Assembly (NCBI GenBank): GCA_029379385.1
Contig: CM055613.1
Span: forward strand, 22,975,652 to 23,039,651
From: Quillaja saponaria
Taxonomy: Eukaryota > Streptophyta > Magnoliopsida > Fabales > Quillajaceae
Length of the DNA stretch: 64,000 nucleotides
Direction of reading: 5' to 3'
Both the position numbers and the translations under genes were made by a program. Shown one piece after another: positions 34,401 to 46,584 of this stretch. The stretch's first letter is position 1. Every line of letters begins with the position of its first letter. Below the pieces are notes generated by a model, which was not told the DNA's origin, did no database searches, and worked only from the letters and a program-made list of their open reading frames with translations.

Positions 34401-36470
34401 TTTTATTTAATAAATTATAAATTAATTTTAAAAATGCTATGAATTAAAATAAATATTAAGAGTATAATTTTTATGATTAAAATATTAGTATGTTAATTTT
34501 TCTTCCATCTTTAATATTTAAAAAAAATATATATGTTTATATTATGAATTAAATATTTTCATGAATTTATTTATTTATTTAATGTCATTAACATGGAGTA
34601 ATAATTTTTATTAACTAGAATTTATTAATATGTACATCTATTGTTGATGAACATATATATATATATATATATCATAAACACGATTCACGTAGAACACGTA
34701 AGCTACGAAAGCTAGTACATATATATGCTTGATATAATATTATAAGATTAGTAAGTTTAGTTTTATCATTTAATATATAGTTCTGAGCTTTATGAATTCT
34801 CTAAATTGTATTTTGATGGAATTGATGAAGAAGAATGATATTTTAAAATTTCTTTTTTTACGTCCCCATGTCACTCCCCCCACTTTTTCACTCTTTCAAA
34901 TACAAGGGGATTTCACTTGGAAAATATTTATCTATTATTTTGGATTTTAGTAGTGAATTTAATAAAATTATAATATAAGATTTTATTTGAGTAATGGGTC
35001 TGACAAACAAATCTTTTTTAGTTCTATTGAAAGAAAATTAAAAATTCTTTATTGTTTATATGAAAGAGAAAATGTCAATTTTAGCTACAATATTTCATGT
35101 TTAAATATATTCTTTCTCTTGTAGTAACTTAATATACATAATTCTTGGCGTTTCTTGGAATTTGACTTATGTTATGCTTGTAAATGCCACACAACCAACC
35201 GTGGAAACCAATCTCAATTAATTGTTAAACCCATGTATTATTTTTTAAATGGTTAATACCTCAGTTGTGTATTATTCTTTGCATGACATTTGGTTCTATA
35301 ATTATGATTTCGGACATCTTATAAGACTTCAATCATCATAATAGCAATTTAAAATACATTTCCATGATTTTGATTCAAAATTTAAAACTTCAACAAAAAC
35401 AAATCAATTAATTTTCAAATTAGTTATAATTTTTCATTGTCAATAACTAAAAGTACATGCCCATATAACCATATTCGGTAGACCTCAAACTGAGAAGAAA
35501 TTGAAGATCTAGCTCCTATTTCTTTCTTTTAGGAAAATCAATTATCATCTTGATTTTGTTTTGAGTACTAAAATAAAATTAATTAAAAGTATTGATTGTA
35601 GTGTTGTGAACAACCAAAAAGATGATGGTGATGACTGAGAAAGAAATGAATGGAAATGTTTTGTATATAATAACCCAAATTGAGCATCAGAATGAAATTA
35701 AGAGTTAATTGTAGTGTATTGGACAATTGATTATAGTGGGTGCTTCGGTGGATTGTAGTAGGTGCTTACGTGGTTGAGTCATTCCACTTAATGTTGATGA
35801 GCATCATAGATTAGCTGATGTAAAAGTGTATTATATACTCAATCCCTAAATAAACTTTTTTATTATATCTTATAGATTAAGAATATTTAAACAATAACAA
35901 GTAATTTATTACACATCACTAAAATAATAACTAATTACTGCATTAAAAATAAAAATTTATAAATGTTGTTAAATATAAGAGAATATATTAGAAATCTGTG
36001 AACTATCAATATGTTATAACCGTCCTAAATCGATTATGTAAAAATTTAATTTTAGACATAATGTGTAAATTTTTGTTATAAAAATAATAAATACATAAAT
36101 AAATAAATTAAATAATAATACGATGAAACATGTTATAACTTGACACCTTAAAATACATTTTAAAATTTTTTTTTGTGTATAAGTTGTTGTTATATAGTAA
36201 ATAAAATTTTGATTAAGTAAATTAAATTGAGTGAGTAATTAATACATGTATATTAAGATTTAATTTCTATCACATATTATATTGGCTTTCTCTCATGAAA
36301 TGTTATTAATAATGAAATGATGATATGCGTAAAATAAACTAGTAAATATTTAGAATTAGGAGGTATAGATATATTTATATATATAATCAATAATCAAGAT
36401 ACACATATTAAATTTATATAAATTTTAGGAAGATTTTTCTTTTTACTTTTTATCTTTCATCCTTATCTTA
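31499..36470. other. Extremely AT-rich gene-free region
   Basis: About 5 kb made almost wholly of A/T-rich words with poly-T tracts (32208-32232), (AT)n tracts (34652-34670) and no open frame of substance. It contains a repeated 42-bp phrase (TCCTAACTAAGGTTAAAGGG...GGGGATGGG) at 31956-31997 and 32148-32189, and the MITE listed separately. It could be decayed repeats or a matrix-attachment-like AT region; nothing in the sequence decides between these. Confidence 0.6.
33005..33449. mobile_element. MITE, ~445 bp (hAT-like termini)
   Basis: The left end GCTCCTATTTGGTTTAG and right end TTTAACCAAATAGGCCC are near-perfect inverted repeats, and both arms continue with diverged AACAGTTTT/AAACTG words inwards. 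The interior is AT-rich and non-coding. Ends of the type GGGCCTATTTGGTT are frequent among hAT-derived MITEs of plants. Target duplications are not clear. Confidence 0.6.
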
Positions 36471-38399
36471 TTTTTTGTGGCGGTGCATTCTCCCTGGTCA
36501 CCGCCATTGTTAATTCTCTAGAGAATTCTAGCTAGTTTCCAATTCCAGCCAAGTGAAACCTCTTCTTTCCTCTTTGCCTTGGTGGGCTCCCTCTTCTTGT
36601 TCGCTATTCAGCCTTCTTCGTGGCCGAACCAGTTGCTCTCTTCCTTGTCCGATCAAGTTAGCATCTGCAAGTAGAGGTTGGGTCGAACTGTTTCGAAGTT
36701 GTCCTTCCTTCTGGGCACCTGTCGAAGAGAGGAATTAGCATCATTCTTTGATGGAGCAGAGCATCTCAAGTCTGCAGAGCCCAATTAAAAAAAAAAAGGA
36801 TGAGCTTATTCAATTGGTTAATAAAAGCTACTGTCAATGGGCACATCTTGCTCTTGTGATAAATGAAGCTATAAAGAAGCTCTCAAGCATTTTTGGTTAT
36901 GAAAATGAGAGATAGCTTCAAATATTCCATCACTCATCGACAAATCAAGGAAAATCTTTCCAACAAAGTGAGAAAGTAAGTTATTACATCCGAATATCTT
37001 AATATAGATTATATTCTAATCCTAAAGAGTATAAGGGATATTTATGGTGCAACATTTACAATACTGGCACATGTTTAGTTAGCAATTTGAACATGGATTG
37101 ATATGGAAAAAAAAAAAAAAAAAAAAAAAAAGAAGAATTATAGCCCTGTACCAAGTTATTTTCTCCATATGTTTTACCAACTTTGTACCACCAAGTATAG
37201 CATGTTTTAGCTTGAAACCCACACCTGCGTTATGCTTGTAACAATCAATTTAAGGTACTCGTTTCAAGAAAACTTAACCAATCTCAGTCATTGTGCAGTA
37301 ATAGGTAATCTGCCATAATAGGTAACAAAAACATATGGATACACGTTATCATTGCCAAAATAGCAACATTGGCCCAACAAATTTGAGTACCTTGATTTAT
37401 GATAACTTGTCTTCGGTTTGCACTAATTTGTGTGTTGAATGTCAAATGGATAATGGTAGCAGTGATCAAGTGAGTGATTACTATAGCTCTTAAGAGTAAA
37501 AGTACGAAGAGTGAATTTCCTTTTAAAATATTGTTAATGAAAGCACTAATTTTTGAACTGTGTTTACTCTATAATTAAAATAAAGTACTTTGTATGGAAT
37601 GAGAGTGTCAAGTGCAAATATATTATGGCAAGAGTATATATATAAAAAAATAAAATAACAACACATATAAATAAAGTCTTGTCACTTTTATAAATTAAGT
37701 GCAATTGGCAAGTTACTTAACAGATAATATGTAGACAAAAGTTCTTTGATGGAGAATTTAATTGTTTAATTTGGGTTCTTTTCTTATTTGTTGAGAATTA
37801 TGTGTAGGGTTTGTTTTGGTTGTGAATAAAGTTTAGAAACAAGATAGATATTTGATGTTTAAGTAAGTGAGGGAAGAGGGAAAAACATGAGATTTTAGTT
37901 GTATTAATAATGGAGTATGTAATTAAGCCTTGATTCCTACAAATAACAAATACAACTTTGAATTTAATGCTTAGGATATGAATGTTGTGCAGCATGAAAG
38001 AATAAATAAAATTGGGGTTCAGTATTATGTGAAATTAAGTAAAAGTCTAAGAATGAAAAATATGGAAATGTTAGTTAAATAGTTATATATATATATACAT
38101 AAACAAAAAAGTGAAAAAGAAGAAGAGAGTATTAGACTTGATTTAATTGATATTGGAATAATATAACTTGAGCTCTTGATTGATTTTAAAAGGGTTAACT
38201 TCACTTGACTTTAATGATGGAAATGCGAGTCAGATTAAATTAAGGAATTAGTATTGATTAAGTTTCCTACAGGGTATTTATTGAAATACTTAGAAGGATT
38301 TAGTTTCAAAGGAGCAAGTAAATATTGACATATCTAAATTTTGATAGTTAAGAGGAATATAATTACGAAACTTATAAACTGAATAATACTTGGAAAATG
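36471..38399. other. Intergenic, no gene supported
   Basis: A GC-richer island at 36478-36740 reads as a 61-codon Ser/Pro/Leu-rich frame (36553-36738) with no domain. It begins with an inverted pair GGCGGTG...CACCGCC and is followed by poly-A at 37110-37131. The rest is AT-rich. It may be a small SINE-like or truncated element, but this is not supported further. Confidence 0.45.
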
Positions 38400-39592
38400 T
38401 AATTGCAGCTTGGAAAGTGTTGTTGAATCAACAACGCACGTGAACACAAGAGGGAGTAACGATCAATATCGAAATACAGTGAGTGGTTAATTGCTGCCTT
38501 TAGGGGCTAGATTATTATGTGTGATTATATATTTATTTGAATATGTGTAATATATGGAAAGTAAGCTAATGGAGTATTTCAGTAATTTGCTTGAATAATG
38601 TTTGCTTGATATTGAATACTGTGATTGACATTGATTGTGTTTGATAAGGGCCAACTCGTGAACATTTTCTGGAAAATGATTTTCATTTCTGAAATTAAAA
38701 GTCCAGGTGTACCTATGATACCTGATTTAACATCATGAGAAATTCTGATTCTGATAAATGTTTTTTTAAATTGAGTGCTCAGCCCCGGTGGGATGGATTG
38801 TGTACGGAGATTAAATTGTTGTGCGGGCTCGTAAATGCCCGGTAGGGGGTGATAATGTTGTGCGGGGCTGGGTCACTCGTTGGCCCTTTGGTTGCTTTGT
38901 TTGATATTATTTTCTGATTGAATTGTGATAGTGTGGATCATGTAAATTGTGACTTTATGTGATTACAATGTATACGTGTAACGTGAGTTAAGATATGAAA
39001 AATGTTACATGAGATTAATATATATATTATATGATTGTGTGGGGTAATGTTAGTACCCTTTGGGTACGATTTTTCACTCACAGAGTCCATAGGGCTCATC
39101 CCTCTCGTGGGAAATTTCTTTTTCAGGAATCCAATATATGGGGTCATCGAGCTTGTTGACCTGCCGACAGAGTACGGCAAGGTATTTTTTTTTTCAGGAT
39201 CTCACATTTGGAGTTAAGGATGAAAGTTTGCAGTCACATTAACTCTGTGAGTGTCAAATGTAGTATGATGTAATATTTTAGTACTTGTTTTGTTAATGGT
39301 ATGAATGGAGCAGAGCTCATTATTGTCTTTGTATTGTGTTGAGTAATAAAAAAGAGTTTATATGATTGTATTTTAAGGCATGTTCCACATTGTAAGGGAC
39401 TTCTGCCGAAATTTTTAGTAAGTTGCGATTTGTCGTAATCAATAAGTTTTTAATGTTAACTTTTATCTTTATAATTTCTTGATTTTATTCATTAGCGAGT
39501 CAATAGTCGTGGTCATTCCTTTATTGAGTTAGGGTTACGGGGGTTTGGTTACCATTTCTCTGGCCAGTCATGCCTCCATGTGGGGTGTGACA
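38400..39592 (+). mobile_element. LTR-type fragment ending in GGGGTGTGACA
   Basis: The block 38770-39592 has the features of a gypsy (chromovirus-like) LTR: CTCAGCCCCGGTGGGATGG and two variants of GTTGTGCGGG(G)CT, then TTTTTCACTCACAGAGTCC and TTTTTCAGG motifs typical of U5. It ends exactly at TGGGGTGTGACA (39592). No matching TGTAACACCCC start was found, so the left boundary is arbitrary. No internal domain flanks it. Confidence 0.5.
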
Positions 39593-40615
39593 CAACATAA
39601 TTGAGAAAATGTTAAATTACTTTATAAGAATATAAACTCGTATTTTTCCCATATTGAAAAGAGATTATGTTATAAATGTGATTAAATTGTTAATATTTTA
39701 GAATTAAAAAATAATTAATTTTTTTATGAATTCCAAGATCGATGGGGCAAGGTAATAATTTTCCATTGATTGTTCACCTGGTAATGATTGAATTTGAAGT
39801 ATTGTATTGAGTCCAACCTCTGCAATTAATTTGTTCTTGCTAAAAAAGTCAAAAACTTTACTGAATTTTCCTTTGTAGATTACTTTAATAATTTTTTACC
39901 GAAATCCATGTTCTTTTATCTCGTGATGACTTTTCTGCTTTTCTAATTGGTGTTTAGTGTTGCTTAGGTTTTTTTTTGTGTTTTCTGCTGCCTTTTCTTC
40001 TTGTTTTTTTTTTTTTTAAGACCAAAAATAATAATAGTTTCATGATTTGAAATTTGTATTACTCTATCACTGATTAAAAATCCCCTGGATTGCTATGTAG
40101 TTTGTGATAAATTTTTTACACTCTGCATTTTCAAATGTGTGTTTTCAGATGAATTGATTCCTCAGGGTGAATCGATTCTATCGAATCTCTTTTGATAAAG
40201 TTAAAGGCCTTTAATTATTAATTGTGTGAACTATTTTATTAGAGTCTTATTCGTTGGAATAGCTTACTAATCATTGGTCATGCTTTGTATTTGATTGGGA
40301 GAATCGTTTTGATGATTTATAGAGGAACTTCAAGCATTCATGCTAAACAATCAAACTAGTTGCGTGAGGAAAGCTTCAAGAGGTTAATTTTAATCTTTTC
40401 TTTTTGTAATATATTTAATTGAGTGCCTAGGTTATGGGTTAGTGAAAATTTTAATTCCGCTGCTTATGCATGTGATGCATGATCCTAAATTTCCTAACAC
40501 CAACTGGCCTATTTGAGTCTTAAGTAATGTCGCTTGACTATGGATGATGGAATCTGTCTTAGACATGTATTAAACGAACATATCTTTCATAGTTGGCTTT
40601 TTCTCAGGTGCTGAC

Positions 40616-42923
40616 TGTAACACCCCCAAAACTTAATACATAAGTTAATTGTAGGATAAATAATTTCCTTATGAGTTAAATAAGATTAAAATTTAATTAC
40701 ATATTATTTCATAGAAATGAGTATATGTACGTATAAAATAAATATATGATACGTATTAGTATAAGAATAGTATATATGTATAAAAATACGTATATGATAC
40801 ATATTAGTATAGAAGTAGTGTATACATATAAATACATGAACGTATATATGTATACATACATGTATATACGTACATAAAAATATGGACACATGTAGGTATT
40901 AGAACAAAGATGGAAAAAAATGCTACATGGTGATAAAATATAGATTTCTTGCTAAGGAAGAAAATGTGATAGATTAGGTGTAATAACCATGTTAAAAGAA
41001 GAAGATAAAATAATAAAATAATAAAATATAGGTTTCTTGCTAAAAAGGAAATGTGATAGATTAGGCGTAAGAACCATGTTGGAAGAAGAAGATAAAATGA
41101 TAAAATATAAGGTTACTTGCTAGGAAAGGAAATGTGATGAATTAGGTATAAGAAGGAGATTAAGTGTAGCAATTTGTACTTAATGAGGGGGCTTAGTTAT
41201 AAGAAGGAGGAGAAAGGTGGAAAAGTTGTAATAATTAAGGGGGCATGTAGAAGAAAGTTAGGACATAAGGTGACATGTAATAATTAACATAGAAAAGTGG
41301 CTAGATAAGAGGAAGACAAGTGTTACGAAGAAAGAACACATGTTAATTTAGAGAATGACAAGTAGGTGGTTGTAATTTTAGAGAACTAAAAGGGTAAAAT
41401 AAGAAACGAAACTTTCTCCTAAATCCTAAACCTTGGCCATGCACTATAAATAGGAGGGGGGAGGTAGTGACTAAAGTGCATAGGAAAAAGTGTAAGAAAG
41501 TAGAGAAAATAAGAGAAAAAGTAAGAAAGTGAGAGAAAAAGTAAGAAAACATAGAAAGTGAATAATCGTGAACTAGGAAGAAGAAGGAGAAAACCAATAG
41601 GAAAAGAAAAGAGACGTAGGTGGAAAAGAAAGAAAGAAAGAAAATAAGGCTAAGGGTATTAGGCAAGTATTCATGCATTCTTTTGTTTTACTTTATCCTT
41701 GCGTTGAAAGCTATTTCCTTGATTACTCTTATATTCTTGAAGCTACTCTTATATCCTTCATGCATATGAAATGGAAGTGAGGAAAATGAATCCCTTTTAG
41801 GAAACTTAAAAGAAACAGGGAAAAAGGCTAATTTGCATGGCGTGTTCCTATATTTCTAAAACTGCCATCAAGAATCCTTCGTTGTCATGTATGAATGCTT
41901 GTTGAGTTTCAATTCACTTTCCTTCATCTTGATGCGTAGATTAATTAGTACTATGGGCATGTATTGCTTTCCTTGGAGAAAGGCATGGTTTACGTAATGA
42001 GAAAAGATGGCAAGTGGATCTTATTTGGAAAACATAGGAGTATTTGTGTTGAAATACGATTATGTAGTGCGGCATTGCTTTTGTATAAAGTTATGATGTG
42101 TTCTTAACATGTCTACCTAATAATGATAGTAATTTTGAAAGAAAGTCTAGTATTGCTAAATTTGACTATTGTATAAGTAAATAGGCGTAATATTGACTTT
42201 GTAATCTTTGTGTTAAATTCAGCTAGGCAATTTTTTAAAAGAAAGAAAGCCAAATTATTTAAAGGACAAATGAAACAAATGGTAGGATGTCAATCAAGAT
42301 TAATTGGTTAAAAGGTCTAGTACTAATCGGTCATTGAAGATAAAATTGGGTGAATAAAGGAAATAGTACTCCTAATGGGTAATTTGGTATGTAGTCTTGA
42401 TAGGAAAATATTAATAAGGTAGTAATTAAATTAAGATGTAAAGGAAATTCTAATTTTAAGGTATGGCCGAGAAAGAAGATAAAGAATTAAGGATGTAAAG
42501 TTAAGAATTAATGACAAATTAGGATATGAATTAATCTAAGACTTGAATAGGATAAATTAAATAAGAAAATTAGTTAAAGGGTGTCTTGTATAAGAGTCAT
42601 TTAAGAGGATTAATGAATTAGGAAAGAAATTGATATAACATGTTTTCTTATAACTAATAAAGAATAAAATATCACTTAATCAAGAATAGTTGGATTCGGC
42701 TAAAGAAGAAGATGGAATGAACTTGGTAAATAATTTAATGAATATGGCCATAAGAGAATAAAAAGGAAAATTTAGGCGAAGCAATGGTCTAGGGCAGTCC
42801 AAGAATTAAATAAGTCAAGGAGAGATTTCTGTCTCTTGGATAATTAAGGGTTAATTACAAATTAATTTAAGCGTTAAGATATTAATTAACTTAAGTATAG
42901 GATTAGGAATGTAGGGTGTCACA
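40616..42923 (+). mobile_element. Solo LTR (2308 bp), TGTAACACCCC...GGGTGTCACA
   Basis: It starts TGTAACACCCCCAAAAC and ends AGGGTGTCACA, the matched short inverted termini of a TG...CA LTR in the chromovirus-like gypsy class. A good promoter, CACTATAAATAGGAGGGG (TATA at 41445-41453), lies about 830 bp in, where a U3/R boundary is expected. No primer-binding site or coding domain follows, hence solo. Flanking pentamers CTGAC and CTAGC do not match perfectly, so the target duplication is decayed or the ends are off by a base or two. Confidence 0.65.
40932..41150 (+). repeat. Three imperfect ~80-bp tandem units in the solo LTR U3
   Basis: The phrase TAAAATATAGGTTTCTTGCTA...GGAAATGTGATAGATTAGG...AAGAACCATGTT...GAAGAAGATAAAAT recurs three times, starting near 40933, 41022 and 41098. 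The third unit is shortened. Repeated U3 segments commonly act as enhancers in plant LTRs, but no function is shown here. A separate duplicated ATATATGATACGTATTAGTATA phrase lies at 40740-40820. Confidence 0.7.
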
Positions 42924-42924
42924 C

Positions 42925-43440
42925 TAGCATTCTTTGTTGTGCTTGAAAACTTGGTGGGCTTTGCTTCACAAGATTTCTCTTGATTACTCCAGAAAATATT
43001 TGAGTGGTTTCTCTATCCCGAAATATAGTCGTTAGAGTAAAGATTGTTGTTTGGCTGCTTATTGTAGTTGCCCAGAAAATTTGCTGCTTCAACATTATTT
43101 GGGCAAAAGCTACTTGCATGTCCATCCCCACAAATCTCACAAGCCATAAATTGGCTTCTATTTAGTTGAACTCCAAGAGTATCAATCTTCTTGGATAAGA
43201 CAACCACTTGTTCAATTAATGCACTAATGGCATCTAAATCATGAACTCCCACTACTCTTCAAGTTGTAAACCTTTCAAAATGCCATTGGTAATTGTTGGA
43301 AGGCATCTCCTCCAATAATCAAAAGCTTCATCAATGGACTTCCCCATTAAAGCTCCTCCGATTACTGCATCAATTGTGGTCTTTGTTTGGTTCACCAAAT
43401 CATTATAGAAGGTTTGCACTTACAACCACTTTGGTATAGT
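42925..43440 (-). pseudogene. Athila-type gypsy gag fragment
   Basis: On the - strand, VQTFYNDLVNQT (about 43418-43385), GALMGKSIDEAFDYW and later CEICGDGHASSFCPNN (43140-43090) match the end of the gag domain and the CCHC-like knuckle of Athila elements. The corresponding segment of the larger element near 56300-56440 reads VRIFYNGLRNQTRITIDAAG and SALMGKYTDEAYDF. Frames shift several times. No protease or pol follows. Confidence 0.7.
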
Positions 43441-43760
43441 ATGGTAAGGGCATCTTTTAAGAAGCTTCTCAACTCTAAGACAATGAACACAAGAACAATA
43501 AGAATTTTAATTTATCATTAAAAGACACATCTAGCGATAGCAATTGACTAATGACTAAATTAAAATCATTCAAATGATCAGCAATAGAAGAATTATCAAT
43601 CATCGTCATATTGAACAATTTTATCATCAAAAAAACTTTATTAATAGCAGAAAATTTTTCATATAACAAAGTTAAGTGTTTTCATGATTATGATGTCGTC
43701 TTTGCTTTATGATATTGAAAGCCACTTGCAATATAAGAGACAATCTCATCGTCGCCAATG
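43441..43760 (-). pseudogene. Ty1/copia gag (UBN2) fragment
   Basis: On the - strand, LYEKFSAINKVFLMIKLFNM, then SSIADHLNDFNLVISQLLSL and DKLKFLLFLCSLS (about 43672-43475), are diagnostic of the copia gag UBN2 domain. The fragment ends directly beside the Athila gag fragment on the same strand, so two unrelated elements are joined here. No rest of the copia element is recognisable to the right, although 44020-44350 has LTR-like looks. Confidence 0.75.
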
Positions 43761-44726
43761 CCTTTCTATCTAATATTTGTCATCTTTTTTTTTTCCCTAT
43801 CAATGACAACTAATACAAATCTTTCTAACACAACATATCCTACATCTGTATTTTTAACCATTGAAAATTCTGCCCATTGAAAATTTTAATTGTTGCCATA
43901 CTTTCATCTGTCATCGGTCCCATTATATTTAAACAACCTAAGCTTTAATATAAATTGTTAAATATCTAACAACGCAATGATAACAAATAACAAAAATAAA
44001 ACAATAAAAGACATTAGATTTATGTAGTTCACTATATATAAGTTACATCCACGACATATATTAAGCTAACAATAACTATTATTGAATAATATTACAATCA
44101 CTCAAGCACACACACACAAGGATTTGATCTCACTGTTGCAAAAGATTTAGTCTTACTCTCAAGATTGTTTTCTCATAATGATTTTCTCTCTAATATATTT
44201 TGCACTCATACGAGGGTATATACATACATCAACATTAAAAAATCTAACTCTAGGTTTGCTGTTATGGCTTTTCATGGATTCGAGCCCAAACCACTAATCC
44301 GAAGAAATATCATACTTCACAAAACAATAATTTTAAACATAACTTCATCTTAGGTGAGTTAAGTAGAAGCATGCATGCTTAGATATCAATGTTGTAACAA
44401 AGCAAGTAAGGAAGTCACGTGAAAAATCTCTTGCAAGTAGATAACAATAAAGTGTAATTTAGCAGATTTTATTTATTATTTTTTTCAGAGTTAGAGTTCT
44501 TAAATTCGTCAAATGCTATGTACCATTGGATTTTGATCAATTATGATTGTTGAGTTTATTTGGTTTCTAAAAATCATGAAAGTTTTGAATGGTAGAGTAG
44601 GTAGCTGCTAATGCACTTGAATATAAGAATGTTATGAAGCAAAAAAAAAGTGGCTAACGCTTAGAAGATCATCTTAGAAAAGCAAGAACTCAAGATGATC
44701 ATAACCATCTAAAGAAGAGTCCTACA
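43761..44726. other. Intergenic or LTR-like remnant
   Basis: AT-rich. A CA tract lies near 44109-44118, and there is a segment around 44020-44350 that may be the decayed LTR of the neighbouring copia fragment. No gene or clear boundary is recognised. Confidence 0.4.
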
Positions 44727-45140
44727 TTATAAGAAATTACCAAATATATGTCTACACCAAAATAGACAAAGAAATTGCAAACGCAAATAGGCATAGTTTG
44801 TGTTTGCATTTTGAGTATCTATATCTGTGTATTTGCAAACGTAGATAGTCCTAAAAAACATTTTTAAACACTGATACTTCTAAGTAGACGTTTAAAAAAA
44901 TTACTTTTGACATCATGTTTCTAGAACATATTGTGTCTGCGGCTTTCATATCAGTGTTTACCTTTCCAAACACAGCTATCTAATATTAGCGCCATTTTTT
45001 GTGAATTTTTTCTAAGTTTACGTTTTATTTATTTGTGTTTGCATATTGCAAACGCAGATAGTATAATAGGTTTTTAGAAAAAAAATTATATTTGTATGTG
45101 TCTGCCACTTAATATATTTACTTCTGCAGTGGCAGATGCA
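44727..45140 (+). repeat. Left subterminal repeats of the CACTA-like element
   Basis: Words GCAAACGCAAATAGG, TTTGCAAACGTAGATAG and GCAAACGCAGATAG, with their complements GTTTGTGTTTGCATT and TGTGTTTGCATATTGC, recur about every 50-100 bp in both orientations. After 45140 the sequence changes to a C/T-rich leader-like stretch (45170-45430). Confidence 0.6.
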
Positions 45141-46184
45141 AATACTTTCCTCAATTAAATCCCTAACTCACAACACTTCTTTTCCCATCCTTTCGTTCCT
45201 CCTCCCTCTTTTCTGTCCATCCAAACACACAATTGTCCATCCATGTTTTGCCACGTATTGTTGAGGAAGACCACATTTGAAACTCCATATCACCAAACCA
45301 AAAACTCCAAAACCTAAAATTGAAACTATATGACTGTATTTGAAACTCCAAGACAAACGTCATATGTCCATCCTCTTCCCTCTTCATCCAGATTCACCGT
45401 CGTCGTACATCCATCCTTCGCAACAGAGACAACTACCAAAATTGACGAGTTCATCTCCATCGTTTTTATTCCAAATTTTAGATTTTGTTTGACCAATAAG
45501 TTCTTTACTTCCTACTTTAAATACAAAAAATTGGTAAGAAAAATTTATATCTTTTTATTTATTTCTCAAACAAGTAAGAGAATAAATTCCAACTTCCAAT
45601 CATTAAGAATCAGCCAAGGATGTTTGAAGATAAATTTTTCCAAACATATTAAGGGACAATTCTAGAACTCTCTAGGTTTTGCTTGCTGGTGGGGTGTAAG
45701 GGGAAGCTATTGAAGTCAGTTCTAGGTTGGTAGGGTGAAATAATGTTTTGCGTTGTACCTGGTTTTGTGTAAGTTGTTTTGAAAGGACTTAGAGGCCAAA
45801 TTAGATATTAAGACTTGAAGAACAAGTGTATAGAAGACCTTGGGAAGTTGTTTGTGCTTTGGTTGTAATTGTTTGAAGTGCTGGAGTGGTATTTTTGCAT
45901 ACAAGTAGAGGCAAAATTCTATTTTCTTATCTTTCCCTGTTTATGTTGAGATTTTTTTTTTTTTGTCAATCGGTGTAGACGAGGGAAAAAGCCAAAGACG
46001 ACTAGCAACTTAACCAAAATGTCGAGACAAGGAGCATTGCAATTGAGGTTGGTTTCTTTTTTGGCATACCAAATTTGGTGGCCGGTACGTGACTGGATCA
46101 ACATCATTTATTTTCGCCCTCTTTACTAGTACATTTCTAAATTTCGCCATTCACCATTTTCTTTTTTCTTTTGCATATTTCAAC

Positions 46185-46227
<43 letters not shown>

Positions 46228-46573
46228 ATGCACATACCTGTTTCCATACCCTTATATTGTACTATTTTTTGTTTCTATTTTCTTGAGCTTTGTTTCTCTG
46301 TAAATTAAATTTTTTAGCTATTTGAGTAATTTCAATTTGTAAGCTGTGTTAGTGGAATTATAGTTCTTTTATAGTTGCCTTTTTCTTTTCTTCTTTTTTT
46401 CATGTTTTTGACCAAGTGGACAAATTTTGGTTATGATAAATGAATAGTGAATAATCCCAGTTGAGTTGAAATTTCAGAATGATTGTTACTTGTTTGTTTA
46501 TTTGGCAATTGACATTACTTTATTTGTTCTCCATTGGAAAGCCAAATTCGCATTACCTAAAATATTTAGTTGT
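45141..46573 (+). other. Internal left part of the CACTA-like element
   Basis: A pyrimidine-rich leader-like stretch (45170-45430) precedes an open frame at 45330-45665 without recognisable domain. At 45980-46129 a 50-codon frame follows a T tract and TAG acceptor (start RGKKPKTTSNLTKMSRQG, later LVSFLAYQIWWPVRDW). It faintly resembles the conserved block of plant Ptta/En/Spm proteins, but the match is weak. A long (TA)n tract lies at 46186-46225. Confidence 0.3.
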
Positions 46574-46584
46574 TTAAGCAATTT

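Noticed and set aside
36553..36738. Possible small secreted or signalling peptide (61 codons)
   Set aside because: No clear signal peptide or conserved residues; flanked by a poly-A tract and probably part of a truncated repeat.
40704..40891. Overlapping Tyr/Ile-rich open frames on the minus strand
   Set aside because: Produced by ATGTATACGTA-type microsatellite inside the solo LTR.
41343..41678. 111-codon Phe/Ser-rich open frame on the minus strand
   Set aside because: Antisense reading of the purine-rich LTR leader downstream of the TATA box.
45330..45665. 111-codon open frame
   Set aside because: Starts in a pyrimidine-rich leader-like stretch of the CACTA-like element and has no recognisable motif.
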